The position numbers were made by a program, and so were the translations under genes. The notes under the pieces were generated by a model that was given only the letters and a program-made list of their open reading frames with translations, made no database searches and was not told where the DNA came from. From Nocardioides islandensis (lineage in GTDB: Bacteria; Actinomycetota; Actinomycetes; Propionibacteriales; Nocardioidaceae), in assembly GCF_015352455.1 (NCBI RefSeq), contig NZ_JADKPN010000012.1:112769-176768 (forward strand): DNA of 64,000 bases, written 5' to 3'. Positions 49,699 through 58,100 of this stretch are shown here, one piece after another (positions within the stretch are counted from its first letter, which is position 1; each line of letters opens with the position of its first letter).

Positions 49699-50026
49699 CC
49701 GGGGCCATCTGGTCCTCGGGGCTGAACATCACGTACTCGGTGCCGGCCTCCATCGTCGGGCTGTGCCCCGGTCCGACGTAGAACCCGTCGCCGGCCTCGA
49801 ACGTCTCGGCGTGGTCGGCGAACGTGAACGTGATCCGCCCGGCCGTGACGTACCCCCAGTGCGGGCAGGTGCACCGGTCGCCCGGCAGCCCGCGCAGCAG
49901 GGGGGCCAGGTCGGCCTGTTCGCGCAGGCTCAGGAAGGCGATCTCGTGCCCGTCCACGACCTGCTGCCACACCGTGCCCACGCCGATCTCCTCGCCCGGC
50001 ACCGTCTGCTTCGACACCTTCGGCAT
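49652..50026 (-). CDS. Cupin-domain protein
   Basis: A 124-residue single-domain cupin: CTCPHWGYVTAGRITFTFAD (motif 1 region, one His kept) and ETFEAGDGFYVGPGHSPTME (motif 2). The second metal His set is partly replaced, so metal binding is uncertain. ATG has AGAGGAG 6 nt upstream. The 3' end overlaps the convergent HD/LuxR gene. Confidence 0.8.
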   Translation of the reverse strand: MPKVSKQTVPGEEIGVGTVWQQVVDGHEIAFLSLREQADLAPLLRGLPGDRCTCPHWGYVTAGRITFTFADHAETFEAGDGFYVGPGHSPTMEAGTEYVMFSPEDQMAPVNAVLERNLAAMQSA

Positions 50027-50115
50027 CGCTGTCTCCTCTCGCTGGTTGTCCCTCGGACCTCCAGCGTCGGCCGGCGCAGGCCTGTGCTCATGGGGCGTTT
50101 ACCCCATCTTTCGCG

Positions 50116-50685
50116 TCAGCGGCGCACCCGGTACCGCAGGTGCGTGACGCCGTCCCCCTCGACGACGCGCACCCGGTCGAGCTCGTGCGGCCCGAGGCCG
50201 AGACCGGCGAAGAGCGGCCGACCCTCCCCCATCAACGCCGAGACGAGGTGGATCTCGAGCTCGTCGAGGACCCCCGCCTGCAGGGCCCGGACGGCGACCG
50301 CGGCGCCGTGCACGAGCACGACGCCGTCGCCGGCCGCCTCGCGCGCCGCGGCGAACGCCGCCTCGACGTCGTTGCCGTAGGTGACCAGCGGCCAGTCCTT
50401 GGTCCAGTCCGGGCGCGGTCGCCGGCTCAGCACCCAGATCGGGATCCCGTCGTGGTGGTCGCCGCCCCAGCCCTCCGCGGGCTCGAACGTGCCGCGGCCG
50501 GCGACGATCGCCCGGCACGCCATCATCTCGTCGACCACCTGCCGGTCGGCGTCGCTGGTCGGGCCCTCGAGGATCCAGTCGTGCAGGCGCAGGCCGCCGT
50601 CGCCGAGACCGTGGTCGTCGGTCTCGTTCGGGCCGGCGATGAAGCCGTCGAGGGACATGGACATGTAGAGGCGGGTGGTGGCCAT
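50116..50685 (-). CDS. Dihydrofolate-reductase/RibD C-terminal-like reductase
   Basis: A 189-residue NADPH-binding RibD_C/YyaP-type protein: RLYMSMSLDGFIAGPNETDD at 5-24, AIVAGRGTFEPAEGWGG, IPIWVLSRRP, VVLVHGAAVAVRALQAGVLD, DELEIHLVSALMGEGRPLF. Substrate unknown. ATG 50685 follows CAGGAGC; the frame extends 19 codons further upstream without support. Single gene after the cupin gap. Confidence 0.85.
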   Translation of the reverse strand: MATTRLYMSMSLDGFIAGPNETDDHGLGDGGLRLHDWILEGPTSDADRQVVDEMMACRAIVAGRGTFEPAEGWGGDHHDGIPIWVLSRRPRPDWTKDWPLVTYGNDVEAAFAAAREAAGDGVVLVHGAAVAVRALQAGVLDELEIHLVSALMGEGRPLFAGLGLGPHELDRVRVVEGDGVTHLRYRVRR

Positions 50686-50770
50686 GGGGTGCTCCTGGGT
50701 CGATGGGTGGGTGTCTGCTGTCTCCACGAACGAGTACGGCACCGTCCGACACCCAGCCGATCATTAGGCT

Positions 50771-51385
50771 GTGCCCGTGCCCGTGACGCGTGGCTTCTTC
50801 CGCAAACGTCCCGAGGGCCCGGAGGGGCGGCTGCCACCCGGGCAGTACGACACCGGCCAGGGCTGGCCGGTGCTCACCGCCGAGGCGACGCCGCGCGTCG
50901 ACACCGACACCTGGACGCTGACGGTCGACGGGCTCGTCGACAACCCGACGACCTGGGACTGGCGGCAGGTCCACGCACTCCCCGGGTCGACGTACTTCGG
51001 CGACATCCACTGCGTGACCACGTGGTCGAAGTTCGACACGACGTTCACCGGCATCAGCGTGGACACCCTGCTGGAGATCGCGCGACCCGGCGACGACGCG
51101 AAGTTCGTGATGGCGCACGCGACGACCGGGTACACGACCAACATCCCGCTCGAGGACGTCACCGGCGGCAAGGCGTGGATCGTGTGGGAGCACGACGGCC
51201 GGCCGCTGCCGCGTGAGCACGGCGGGCCGGTGCGGATGCTGGTGCCGCACCTGTACTTCTGGAAGTCCGCGAAGTGGATCACCCGGCTGGAGCTGATGGC
51301 CGAGGACCGGCCGGGGTTCTGGGAGCGCAACGGCTACCACGACCGCGGGGACCCGTGGCGCGAGCAGCGGTACCAGGGTGACTGA
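50771..51385 (+). CDS. Sulfite-oxidase-like molybdopterin oxidoreductase
   Basis: A 204-residue Oxidored_molyb (MsrP/YedY-like) domain without signal peptide. The Moco-ligating Cys is in FGDIHCVTTWSKFDTTFTG (about residue 82); VRMLVPHLYFWKSAKWITRL is the C-terminal signature. The listed start is GTG 50771, but in-frame GTG 50777 is 7 nt after a TAGGCT -10 box (50765-50770) and could be leaderless; both give the same domain. Overlaps the flavin reductase gene by 8 bp, so the two probably form an electron-transfer pair. Confidence 0.85.
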   Translation: MPVPVTRGFFRKRPEGPEGRLPPGQYDTGQGWPVLTAEATPRVDTDTWTLTVDGLVDNPTTWDWRQVHALPGSTYFGDIHCVTTWSKFDTTFTGISVDTLLEIARPGDDAKFVMAHATTGYTTNIPLEDVTGGKAWIVWEHDGRPLPREHGGPVRMLVPHLYFWKSAKWITRLELMAEDRPGFWERNGYHDRGDPWREQRYQGD

Positions 51386-52109
51386 CTCCCCTGCCTCCGC
51401 CTCGATCGAGGACGTCACGCCGCGGCCCACGGTGTGGACGACCGGGCGGATCATCGAGAAGGAGCTGCCGACCCCGACGACCGTGCGGCTGCGCATGTAC
51501 GTCGAGGACCGCCAGCGCCTCTGGCCGGGCCAGCACTACCTGATCCGGCTGCGCGCGCCCGACGACTACACCGCGCAGCGCTCGTACTCCGTCGCCTCCG
51601 ACGACAGCGACCCGCTCGTCGAGTTCCTGGTCGAGAAGCTGCCCGGCGGCGAGGTCTCGGAGTTCCTCGCGGACGTCGCCGAGGTCGGCGACGTGTTCGA
51701 GCTGCGCGGACCGATCGGCCGCTGGTTCACCTGGGACACGCGCACTCCGGCCCTCTGCGTCGTCGGGGGCACCGGCGTCGTCCCCGCCGTCGCGATGACC
51801 CGCGCCGCCCGTCGGTCCGGCCAGCCGGGCCTGGTGCGCGTGCTCGCGGTGGGGCGCAGCGAGGAAGAGCTCCCGTACGTCGACGAGCTGCGGCGCGCGG
51901 GCGCCGTCACCGCCTTCACCCGATCGCCGTCGTCGGGCCGACCGCCCGGGCCCCCGACCGCGGCGGAGCTGATGCCGCTGCTCGACGGGGTCGAGGTCGT
52001 GTACGTCTGCGGGTCCTCGCGGTTCGCCCAGCTCGGGGAGGCGCTGCTGATGGAGTGCGGCGTACCGGTGGATCGGATCCGGGTGGAGCAGTTCGGCGCG
52101 ACGGGCTAG
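51378..52109 (+). CDS. Ferredoxin-NADP reductase-like flavoprotein
   Basis: A 243-residue FNR-family reductase without iron-sulfur domain: FAD motif QRSYSVASDD (about 56-65), NAD motif ALCVVGGTGVVPAVAMTRAA (about 130-149) and the C-terminal VVYVCGSSRF with Cys. It would pass electrons from NAD(P)H to the molybdoenzyme it overlaps. GTG start inside the upstream gene's end. Confidence 0.88.
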   Translation: MTDSPASASIEDVTPRPTVWTTGRIIEKELPTPTTVRLRMYVEDRQRLWPGQHYLIRLRAPDDYTAQRSYSVASDDSDPLVEFLVEKLPGGEVSEFLADVAEVGDVFELRGPIGRWFTWDTRTPALCVVGGTGVVPAVAMTRAARRSGQPGLVRVLAVGRSEEELPYVDELRRAGAVTAFTRSPSSGRPPGPPTAAELMPLLDGVEVVYVCGSSRFAQLGEALLMECGVPVDRIRVEQFGATG

Positions 52110-52128
52110 GCGTCGAGGTTCGGCACGC

Positions 52129-52575
52129 TCAGGCCCGGCGGCACCCGTCGGCGTCGACGAGCGGCAGCGTCGCCCGGCCATCGGCGGAGTCGCTGAGGAA
52201 GAGGCTGCACTCGGCGGGGTCGGTGCAGCCGCACGTCCGGGCGACCTGCAGCCACTCCTTCATCGCGGCTGCGCGGGCAAGGGTGGCCTCGACCTCGGCC
52301 AGCTTCTGCTCGGCCAGCACCTGCATCGCCGACGCCAGGCCGGATGCGTTGGTGTGTGCGGCGAGGACCTGGATCTCCTTGAGCGTGAAGCCGGCGGCCT
52401 GGGCGACGGCGATGAAGGCCAGCGTGCCGAACACCTCGTCGGAGTAGCGCCGCTCTCCGTGCAGCCGCGGTGGGGTCGGCAGCAGACCCAGCGACTCGTA
52501 GTACCGGACCGCGCTCGGCGCGAGGCCGGCCCGGTGAGCGACCTCACCGATCGTCAGTCCGGACACGGGACCCAT
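52129..52575 (-). CDS. MerR-family regulator
   Basis: A 148-residue MerR regulator: HTH at 5-25 (TIGEVAHRAGLAPSAVRYYE), then SLGLLPTPPRLHGERRYSDE and the long dimer helix. The tail ARTCGCTDPAECSLF has three Cys in a SoxR-like place, but one short of the SoxR CIGCGC cluster, so a 2Fe-2S centre is unlikely; metal or thiol sensing is possible. ATG 52575 starts directly before the HTH. Divergent from the SnoaL-like gene. Confidence 0.85.
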   Translation of the reverse strand: MGPVSGLTIGEVAHRAGLAPSAVRYYESLGLLPTPPRLHGERRYSDEVFGTLAFIAVAQAAGFTLKEIQVLAAHTNASGLASAMQVLAEQKLAEVEATLARAAAMKEWLQVARTCGCTDPAECSLFLSDSADGRATLPLVDADGCRRA

Positions 52576-52588
52576 CAGACCTCTTGCC

Positions 52589-52604
52589 TTCAAGCGCGCT
52601 TCAA
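52589..52604. promoter_or_regulatory. TTCAAGCGCGCTTCAA dyad, candidate MerR operator
   Basis: A perfect 10-bp palindrome AAGCGCGCTT (52592-52601) with near-symmetric flanks lies 14 bp before the MerR start and 45 bp before the divergent SnoaL-like gene. SoxR/MerR sites are dyads of this kind within promoters; I could not place matching -35/-10 boxes. Confidence 0.4.
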
Positions 52605-52648
52605 CCGCCACGGTAGCGCCGTACGACATCCCGATGAAGGAGGAAGAG

Positions 52649-53041
52649 ATGACGATCCGGACAGGCAGGACCTTTGACGCCGCGGGGTACGCACGCGGCT
52701 TCGACACGTGGGACATCGAGGCGCTGCTGGCGCAGTACGCCGATGACGTCGAGCTCACCATGGTCACCCCCGACAACCCGCCCGGCCGGCCGCTGACGCA
52801 CCGGGGCAAGCAGCCGCTGCGGATGATGTGGCAGCACGCGGTGTCCGCCGGCGCGAAGGTGTCGATCCGCCGGGCGGTCGTGACCGATGACGCCGCCGCG
52901 TTCACGTTCGACTGCGAGTTCCCCGGGCAGCACGTCGTGGTGTCCAACGTGCTGGCCGACCTGGCCGACGGGCTCATCGTCCGCCAGCACGAGGTGATGG
53001 TGGGCGCCCCCGTCGAGGCGGTGGCCGCTGCCGGTGCCTAG
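52649..53041 (+). CDS. SnoaL-like/NTF2-fold protein
   Basis: A 130-residue NTF2-fold protein (FDAAGYARGFDTWDIEALLA, QYADDVELTMVTPDNPPGRP, DGLIVRQHEVMVG). Members are small enzymes or ligand-binding proteins; no catalytic set can be assigned. ATG 52649 has AAGGAGG with 5-nt spacing. Divergent from the MerR gene and followed after 9 bp by the LLM oxidoreductase, so the two may be a MerR-controlled unit. Confidence 0.8.
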   Translation: MTIRTGRTFDAAGYARGFDTWDIEALLAQYADDVELTMVTPDNPPGRPLTHRGKQPLRMMWQHAVSAGAKVSIRRAVVTDDAAAFTFDCEFPGQHVVVSNVLADLADGLIVRQHEVMVGAPVEAVAAAGA

Positions 53042-53050
53042 ATTCACCCC

Positions 53051-53944
53051 ATGCCTCGTCCCCTGAAGATCGGCGTCCAGCTGCCCGAGGTGGAGCGGTT
53101 CGTGCCGTGGCCGGAGTACCTCGACCTCGCCCGGCTGGCCGAAGCCAGCGGCTTCGACTCGATCTGGGTGGGCGACCACCTGCTGTACGACCTGAAGGAC
53201 GGCAGCACCCGCGGGCCCTACGAGGCGTGGACGACGCTGGCCGCGATCGCGACCGTCACCGAGCGCGTCGAGATCGGACCGCTGGTCGCGTCGACCAGCT
53301 TCCACGCGCCGGCGATGCTGGCCAAGCAGGCGGCTACCGTCGACGCGATCTCCGGGGGCCGGCTGATCGTGGGGCTCGGAGCGGGCTGGAACCAGCGCGA
53401 GTACACGGCGTACGGCTTCCCCTTCGACCGTCGGGTGAGCCGGTTCGAGGAGGCGCTGACGATCATCGAGCGGCTGCTCCGCGAGGGACGGACGACGTTC
53501 CACGGCACGTACTACGACGTCGAGGACTGCGTGCTCGACCCGCGGCCCGTCGCGCCCGGCGGCCCGCCGATCATGCTCGGATCGAACAGCCCGCGCATGC
53601 TGTCGATCGGGCTGCCCGTCGTGGACCAGTGGAACGTGTGGTGGAGCATCTACGAGAACCGCGTGGACCGGTTCGCCGAGGTCAAGGCCGAGGTGGACGC
53701 GGTCATGCCGGAGGGCAGGTACGTCGAGGCCACCTGCGCGGTGCTCGTGACGGTCGGCGGGACGGGGCGGCTGATGGGCAACGAGTACGACGCCCGCGTC
53801 GCGACCGTGGCCCCGGACGGGCTGGCCGACCACCTGCGCGGGCTGGCCGACGCCGGCGCGACCCACGTCCAGCTGTGCCTCGACCCGATCACCGCCGACT
53901 CGATCGAGCTGGTCGGGCGGGTGTTGGCGGACCTGGACCGGTAG
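53051..53944 (+). CDS. LLM-class (F420-dependent) oxidoreductase
   Basis: A 297-residue luciferase-like TIM-barrel protein: LKIGVQLPEVERFVPWPEYL at 4-23, SIWVGDHLLYD, VEIGPLVASTSFHAPAMLAK, LIVGLGAGWNQREYTAYGFP and PPIMLGSNSPRMLSI. Size and motifs fit actinobacterial F420-dependent members; FMN use cannot be excluded. Substrate unknown. Confidence 0.88.
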   Translation: MPRPLKIGVQLPEVERFVPWPEYLDLARLAEASGFDSIWVGDHLLYDLKDGSTRGPYEAWTTLAAIATVTERVEIGPLVASTSFHAPAMLAKQAATVDAISGGRLIVGLGAGWNQREYTAYGFPFDRRVSRFEEALTIIERLLREGRTTFHGTYYDVEDCVLDPRPVAPGGPPIMLGSNSPRMLSIGLPVVDQWNVWWSIYENRVDRFAEVKAEVDAVMPEGRYVEATCAVLVTVGGTGRLMGNEYDARVATVAPDGLADHLRGLADAGATHVQLCLDPITADSIELVGRVLADLDR

Positions 53945-53956
53945 TACGTTCCGGAC

Positions 53957-55822
53957 ATGCACACCGCCCTCGCGGGTGCGATTCCCGCGCGCACCGCTCT
54001 CCGCCTGTCAGCAGTCACCGGCCTGATGGCCCTCAGCCTCGTCGGCGTCGACGAGGAGGCCCGGGCCAGACCCGCGGCGGCGAAGGCCGTCGCCCCCACG
54101 GTGATGTCCAGCCACGCCACGGTCGAGGCCTGTGCCAACGACGCGACGATCGTGGGCGCGCCAGGCTGCGACGAGAAGAGCGAGACGGGGTGGACCAGCT
54201 TCTCGGCCGGAGGCTCCTCCACCGAAGGCGCCGTCCACGCGGCCGGAAGCCTCGCCGTCTCCACCCAGACGACATCGGTCGGGCTCGAGATCACAGCCAA
54301 GGGCTCGAGCGGCATCTCCTCCGGAGTGAGCCTCAGCTCCGCGAGCAGCGTGTCCGAGTTCGGGATGGACTTCGCGGTCGGAGCGCTGCCGGTCAACGTG
54401 GCGGTGACCGGGACGATCGACGTGTCGGGCGCACCGTGCACCGACAGTGCGGCGCACGCACGCGTCACCCCCGGTGACGGCTCTCCTATCGAGGTGACCT
54501 GTCCCGGGCCCGGACAGAGCATCGACTTCCACTTCACGGCGGGCGCGGGCACGACGATCACCTTCGAGGGCGCCGCGTCCGCGGGCCTGATCAACGAGTC
54601 GGAGTCGGCGAGCGCCTCGTTCGACCTGCAGATGCTCATCGGTGACTGCACGCACATCGGGACGGCCGGCCCCGACGTCCTGGTCGGCACCCCCGGCAAC
54701 GACGTGATGTGCGGCCTCGGCGGCGATGACACCCTTCGCGGGCTCGGTGGGGACGACCGGCTCGTCGGCGGCGACGGCCGGGACGTGCTGTTCGGTGGGG
54801 AGAACGACGACACCCTGGAGCCCGGCGGCACCGCCGGCGAGCTCTCGTTCGGCGGCCCTGGCAACGACACGATCACCGGCGGCACGTGGCAGCTCGGCGG
54901 CAGCGGCACGGACATCATGATCGGCAACGACCTCGCCCAGGCGGCGTACGGCTGTGGTGGAGACGACCAGCTCACCGGCGCGGGGGGTGACGACGGGCTC
55001 ACCGGCGACCGTCCGGCGGTCAGCGACGCCGACATCCTGGCTGCGCTCGGCGTCACCGGTCAGCCAGCCGAGGTGGACTGCTCGACGAGCACGCAGGCCG
55101 ACGGCAGCGACACGCTCCTCGGCCAGGCGGACGACGACTCGCTCAACGGCGGCGCCGGCAACGACCTCCTGGCGGGCGGTACCGGCCTCGACACGCTCAC
55201 CGCCGGCGAGGGAGTCGAGGACCTGCTCCTCGGCGGCCCCGACCACGACGTGCTTAACGGGGGGCGGTTCATGCTCGGCGGCAGCGGGCCGGACACCATG
55301 GAGGGCAGCGACACGCGCAACGCGATGTACGGCTGCGGCGGCAAGGACACCATGAACGGCAACGGTTTCTCGGACCTGATCATCGGCGGCAGCACGGGCA
55401 TCCCCGACGCACAGTTCCTCCAGATCCACGGGATCGCCGGCCTCGCGTTCTCCGAGGTCGACTGCTCGCTCGCCGGCGAGAAGGACGTCAAGGACGTCAT
55501 CAAGGGCGGCCAGGGTGACGACGAGGTCGAGGCCGGCCCCGGCAACGACGACGTGGACGGCCAGAGCGGCGACGACGACATCAAGGGCGAGGACGGCGAC
55601 GACCACCTCCGTGGGGGCACCGGCCGGGACAAGCTGCGTGGTGGCGAGAACAACGACAACCTCGCGGGCAACAAGGCCTTCGACATCATGGACGGTCAGG
55701 GCGGGAGGGACACCTTGCTGGCCAACGACGGGGTGAAGGACAAGGTGCGCGGCGGGCCGGGCAAGGACAGGGCCAAGGTCGACAACGTGGACGAGGTCAC
55801 CAAGGTCGAGACTCTCATCTGA
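53957..55822 (+). CDS. Secreted RTX-type calcium-binding repeat protein (2)
   Basis: A 621-residue exported protein. An N-terminal hydrophobic segment (about 15-33) precedes a beta-rich domain (about 45-230). Haemolysin-type nonapeptide repeats then run in blocks at about 236-300, 330-430 and 510-600 (LVGTPGNDVMCGLGGDDTLR, GLGGDDRLVGGDGRDVLFGG, DGDDHLRGGTGRDKLRGGEN). Cys recur in the repeats (DVMCGLGG, YGCGGDDQ, YGCGGKDT), which is unusual for RTX rolls and may give disulphide locks. It is 12 bp after the LLM gene but probably has its own promoter. Confidence 0.82.
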   Translation: MHTALAGAIPARTALRLSAVTGLMALSLVGVDEEARARPAAAKAVAPTVMSSHATVEACANDATIVGAPGCDEKSETGWTSFSAGGSSTEGAVHAAGSLAVSTQTTSVGLEITAKGSSGISSGVSLSSASSVSEFGMDFAVGALPVNVAVTGTIDVSGAPCTDSAAHARVTPGDGSPIEVTCPGPGQSIDFHFTAGAGTTITFEGAASAGLINESESASASFDLQMLIGDCTHIGTAGPDVLVGTPGNDVMCGLGGDDTLRGLGGDDRLVGGDGRDVLFGGENDDTLEPGGTAGELSFGGPGNDTITGGTWQLGGSGTDIMIGNDLAQAAYGCGGDDQLTGAGGDDGLTGDRPAVSDADILAALGVTGQPAEVDCSTSTQADGSDTLLGQADDDSLNGGAGNDLLAGGTGLDTLTAGEGVEDLLLGGPDHDVLNGGRFMLGGSGPDTMEGSDTRNAMYGCGGKDTMNGNGFSDLIIGGSTGIPDAQFLQIHGIAGLAFSEVDCSLAGEKDVKDVIKGGQGDDEVEAGPGNDDVDGQSGDDDIKGEDGDDHLRGGTGRDKLRGGENNDNLAGNKAFDIMDGQGGRDTLLANDGVKDKVRGGPGKDRAKVDNVDEVTKVETLI

Positions 55823-55853
55823 TCCTGTCGGCGGGCTGCGTCAGGATGGTTCC

Positions 55854-56186
55854 ATGGCGTACGACGAGGACCTGGCCGACCGCATCCGCGCCGAGGTCGC
55901 GGGCGAGAAGAACCTCACCGAGATGAAGATGTTCGGCGGGCTGGCGTTCCTGATCGGCGGCCACATGGCCGTCGCGGCGAGCGGCCAGGGCGGGCTGATG
56001 CTGCGCTGCGACCCCGGGGAGACCGAGACGCTGCTGGCCGAGCCGGGCGCGCGGGAGTTCGAGATGCGCGGCAAGGGCATGGCCGGGTGGCTGCGGGTGG
56101 ACGCCGATGCCGTCGAGGACGACGACGTCCTGGCGACCTGGGTCGCGCGCGGGGCGGCGTACGCCCGGTCGCTCCCGCCCAAGTGA
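55854..56186 (+). CDS. TfoX N-terminal domain protein
   Basis: A 110-residue stand-alone TfoX-N domain (EKNLTEMKMFGGLAFLIGGH, AVAASGQGGLMLRCDPGETE, FEMRGKGMAGWLRVDADAV). TfoX regulates competence in gammaproteobacteria, but the isolated N-domain in actinobacteria has no known role. Follows the RTX gene by 31 bp. Confidence 0.88.
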   Translation: MAYDEDLADRIRAEVAGEKNLTEMKMFGGLAFLIGGHMAVAASGQGGLMLRCDPGETETLLAEPGAREFEMRGKGMAGWLRVDADAVEDDDVLATWVARGAAYARSLPPK

Positions 56187-56187
56187 T

Positions 56188-56259
56188 CGCTGGTCGAGGA
56201 GGTCGCGCGAGCGAGGTCCAGAGGTCTCGTGGCGGGACTTCGTCCCTCCTCGACCAGCG
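56188..56259. repeat. Intergenic inverted repeat of the TGGTCGAGGA family
   Basis: CGCTGGTCGAGGAGG (56188-56202) and its perfect reverse complement (56245-56259) bracket the 75-bp gap between the convergent TfoX-N and metallophosphoesterase genes. The inside contains GCGCGAGCG and GGTCTCGTG. This looks like a dispersed chromosomal palindromic element acting here as a bidirectional terminator. A related copy lies inside the GMC gene at 58742-58780. Confidence 0.65.
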
Positions 56260-56261
56260 GG

Positions 56262-58100
56262 TCAGTGCGACGTCGGGAGGACCTGGTACGGCTGCTCGAT
56301 GAGGCGCGGGGTGGGCAGCGGTTCCGAGGGGACGGCGATCTTGGTGAAGCGGCCGCTCGAGGTGAGGACCATCTTGGGGCTGATGTCGTACTCGCGGACC
56401 AGCTTCTCGGTGACGATCGGGTAGATCGTCAGCCGGCCGTCGGGCGAGAGCTTGATGCGCAGGAAGCCCTTGCCCTCCTCGATGGCCTGGCCCATCATCG
56501 CCCAGGCCGTCAGCCCCTTGCTCATGTAGATGACGATCCAGACGCCGAGGAAGAACGCGCCGATCACGCCGCCGACGACGGACACCCCGACGATCACGAT
56601 GAAGAACTTGAACCAGGCCGCGAGCCCGCCGAAGATCCCCGACGGCAACAGGCCGAACCCGACGAAGCAGGCGCACGCGGTGCCCAGCTGGCTGAGCACC
56701 AGCATCATCGCCTTGATCGGGAGCAGGGGTGGTCGACGCCGGAGCATCGGCAGCAGGCAGATCGCGAACGCCAGCAGCAGCACCGCCAGGAACCCGCCGG
56801 TGAACCGCAGCAGGACTTCCGGCGAGGCGGAGATGTAGGCGTCGATGATCCGGCCGTTGTTCTTGGCCTGGATGCCCTGCCAGAAGATCAGCAGCAGGAG
56901 CAGGAAGAACGTGAACTGCGCCATCGCGAACACCGTGAACACTCCCGGGTTGCGGCGCACGATCCACTCCGCGCGCCAGGGCATCCCGAGGCGGCCGACC
57001 CAGGCGCGGGACTCGTCGATGCTCGGGTACGTCGCGGGCTGCTGCACGAACTTCGCCTCGCTGTCGCCCTCGCGCCAGTTGCGCGACGCGTTGGGCAGCA
57101 GCTGGAGCTCCTTGGCGAGCTCGTGCGTGGTGTCGAGGTAGGCGCCGCCGAGGCCGCAGGTGACCATCTGCCGCGCGGTCTCCGGTGCCTCCCCGGGCTC
57201 GAGCTGCTCGGCGTAGCGCATGTAGTGGTGCTTGTCGCCGCTCAGCCAGAGCCGGACCTGCGCGCCGGTCGGCTCGGGGTCGCTGCCGTGCACCTTGCGG
57301 CTGGTGACGAAGTTGCGCTCGAACCACTCCAGTCCGTTGAACGCGTCCGGGTGCCCGGAGGACGACTTCAGCCAGGCCGGCGTCGCGGCGCAGACGATCA
57401 CGCTGTCGCCGGGCTGGAGGTTGGCGGTGAGCGTCTCCTCGAAGTACTTCAGCTGCGGGTCGTCGAAGTACGCGTCGAGCTGGCTGTCCAGGCCGACCAG
57501 CCACCAGCGGTGCGGCAGCTGGACGGTGAAGTAGCTGCGCTTCTGCTCGGTGCGCCAGCCGCCGATCGTGCGGTCCTGGGTGAACAGCCGCAGGAACGCC
57601 GTCAGCCCGTCGTACCAGTCGTGGTTGCCCGGCAGCGCCAGCATCAGCGGCTGCGGCGTCGCCCATGGCATCGCCGAGCGGTACGGGCCGACGGTGCGGT
57701 CCTCGTAGGCCTTGGTGTTCGCGCGCGGGTAGACCTCGTCGCCGCCGAGCACGAGCATCCTGCCGCGCGGCAGCTCGCCGTCGTACCCGTCGACGCGCAG
57801 GGTGTCCTGACCGAGCAGGGCGGCGACCGTGTACGTCGCCTCGAACCCGTCGCCGACGTCGGCGGTGTAGTCGATCCAGAGGTCCTCGCCCTCCGCGAGC
57901 TCCTCGCCCTCGGCCGGGATGGTGATCAGGTTGCTGTCGAAGACCTTCTGGAGCTCCCGCTTGTCGGCGTAGTTGCCGAAGATCATCGACAGCGTCGAGG
58001 CCAGGAACGTGCGCAGCTCGCTCGGGGAGAGCCAGCGGCAGGCGTCCTGGGGCTCGAAGTTCAGCTCGATGAAGTGCTCGGCCAGCTCCGCTCGCTTCAC
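56262..58100 (-). CDS. Membrane-anchored metallophosphoesterase
   Basis: A 612-residue calcineurin-fold phosphatase. Metal motifs in order: DYTADVGDG (about 72-80), LGGDEVYPRA (about 112-121), ALPGNHDWYDGL (about 154-165) and LWLSGDKHHYMRYA (about 280-293). The C-terminal half has about six membrane segments (from FAMAQFTFFLLLLLIFW, about 388 on). GTG 58100 overlaps the GMC stop as GTGA and fits the family start; a longer frame to 58541 is a shadow of the GMC gene. Cotranscribed with the GMC oxidoreductase; substrate unknown. Confidence 0.82.
   Translation of the reverse strand: MKRAELAEHFIELNFEPQDACRWLSPSELRTFLASTLSMIFGNYADKRELQKVFDSNLITIPAEGEELAEGEDLWIDYTADVGDGFEATYTVAALLGQDTLRVDGYDGELPRGRMLVLGGDEVYPRANTKAYEDRTVGPYRSAMPWATPQPLMLALPGNHDWYDGLTAFLRLFTQDRTIGGWRTEQKRSYFTVQLPHRWWLVGLDSQLDAYFDDPQLKYFEETLTANLQPGDSVIVCAATPAWLKSSSGHPDAFNGLEWFERNFVTSRKVHGSDPEPTGAQVRLWLSGDKHHYMRYAEQLEPGEAPETARQMVTCGLGGAYLDTTHELAKELQLLPNASRNWREGDSEAKFVQQPATYPSIDESRAWVGRLGMPWRAEWIVRRNPGVFTVFAMAQFTFFLLLLLIFWQGIQAKNNGRIIDAYISASPEVLLRFTGGFLAVLLLAFAICLLPMLRRRPPLLPIKAMMLVLSQLGTACACFVGFGLLPSGIFGGLAAWFKFFIVIVGVSVVGGVIGAFFLGVWIVIYMSKGLTAWAMMGQAIEEGKGFLRIKLSPDGRLTIYPIVTEKLVREYDISPKMVLTSSGRFTKIAVPSEPLPTPRLIEQPYQVLPTSH

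Noticed and set aside
52129..52575. SoxR
   Set aside because: The C-terminal cluster has three Cys (CGC...C) instead of the four of SoxR, so an iron-sulfur sensor is not supported.
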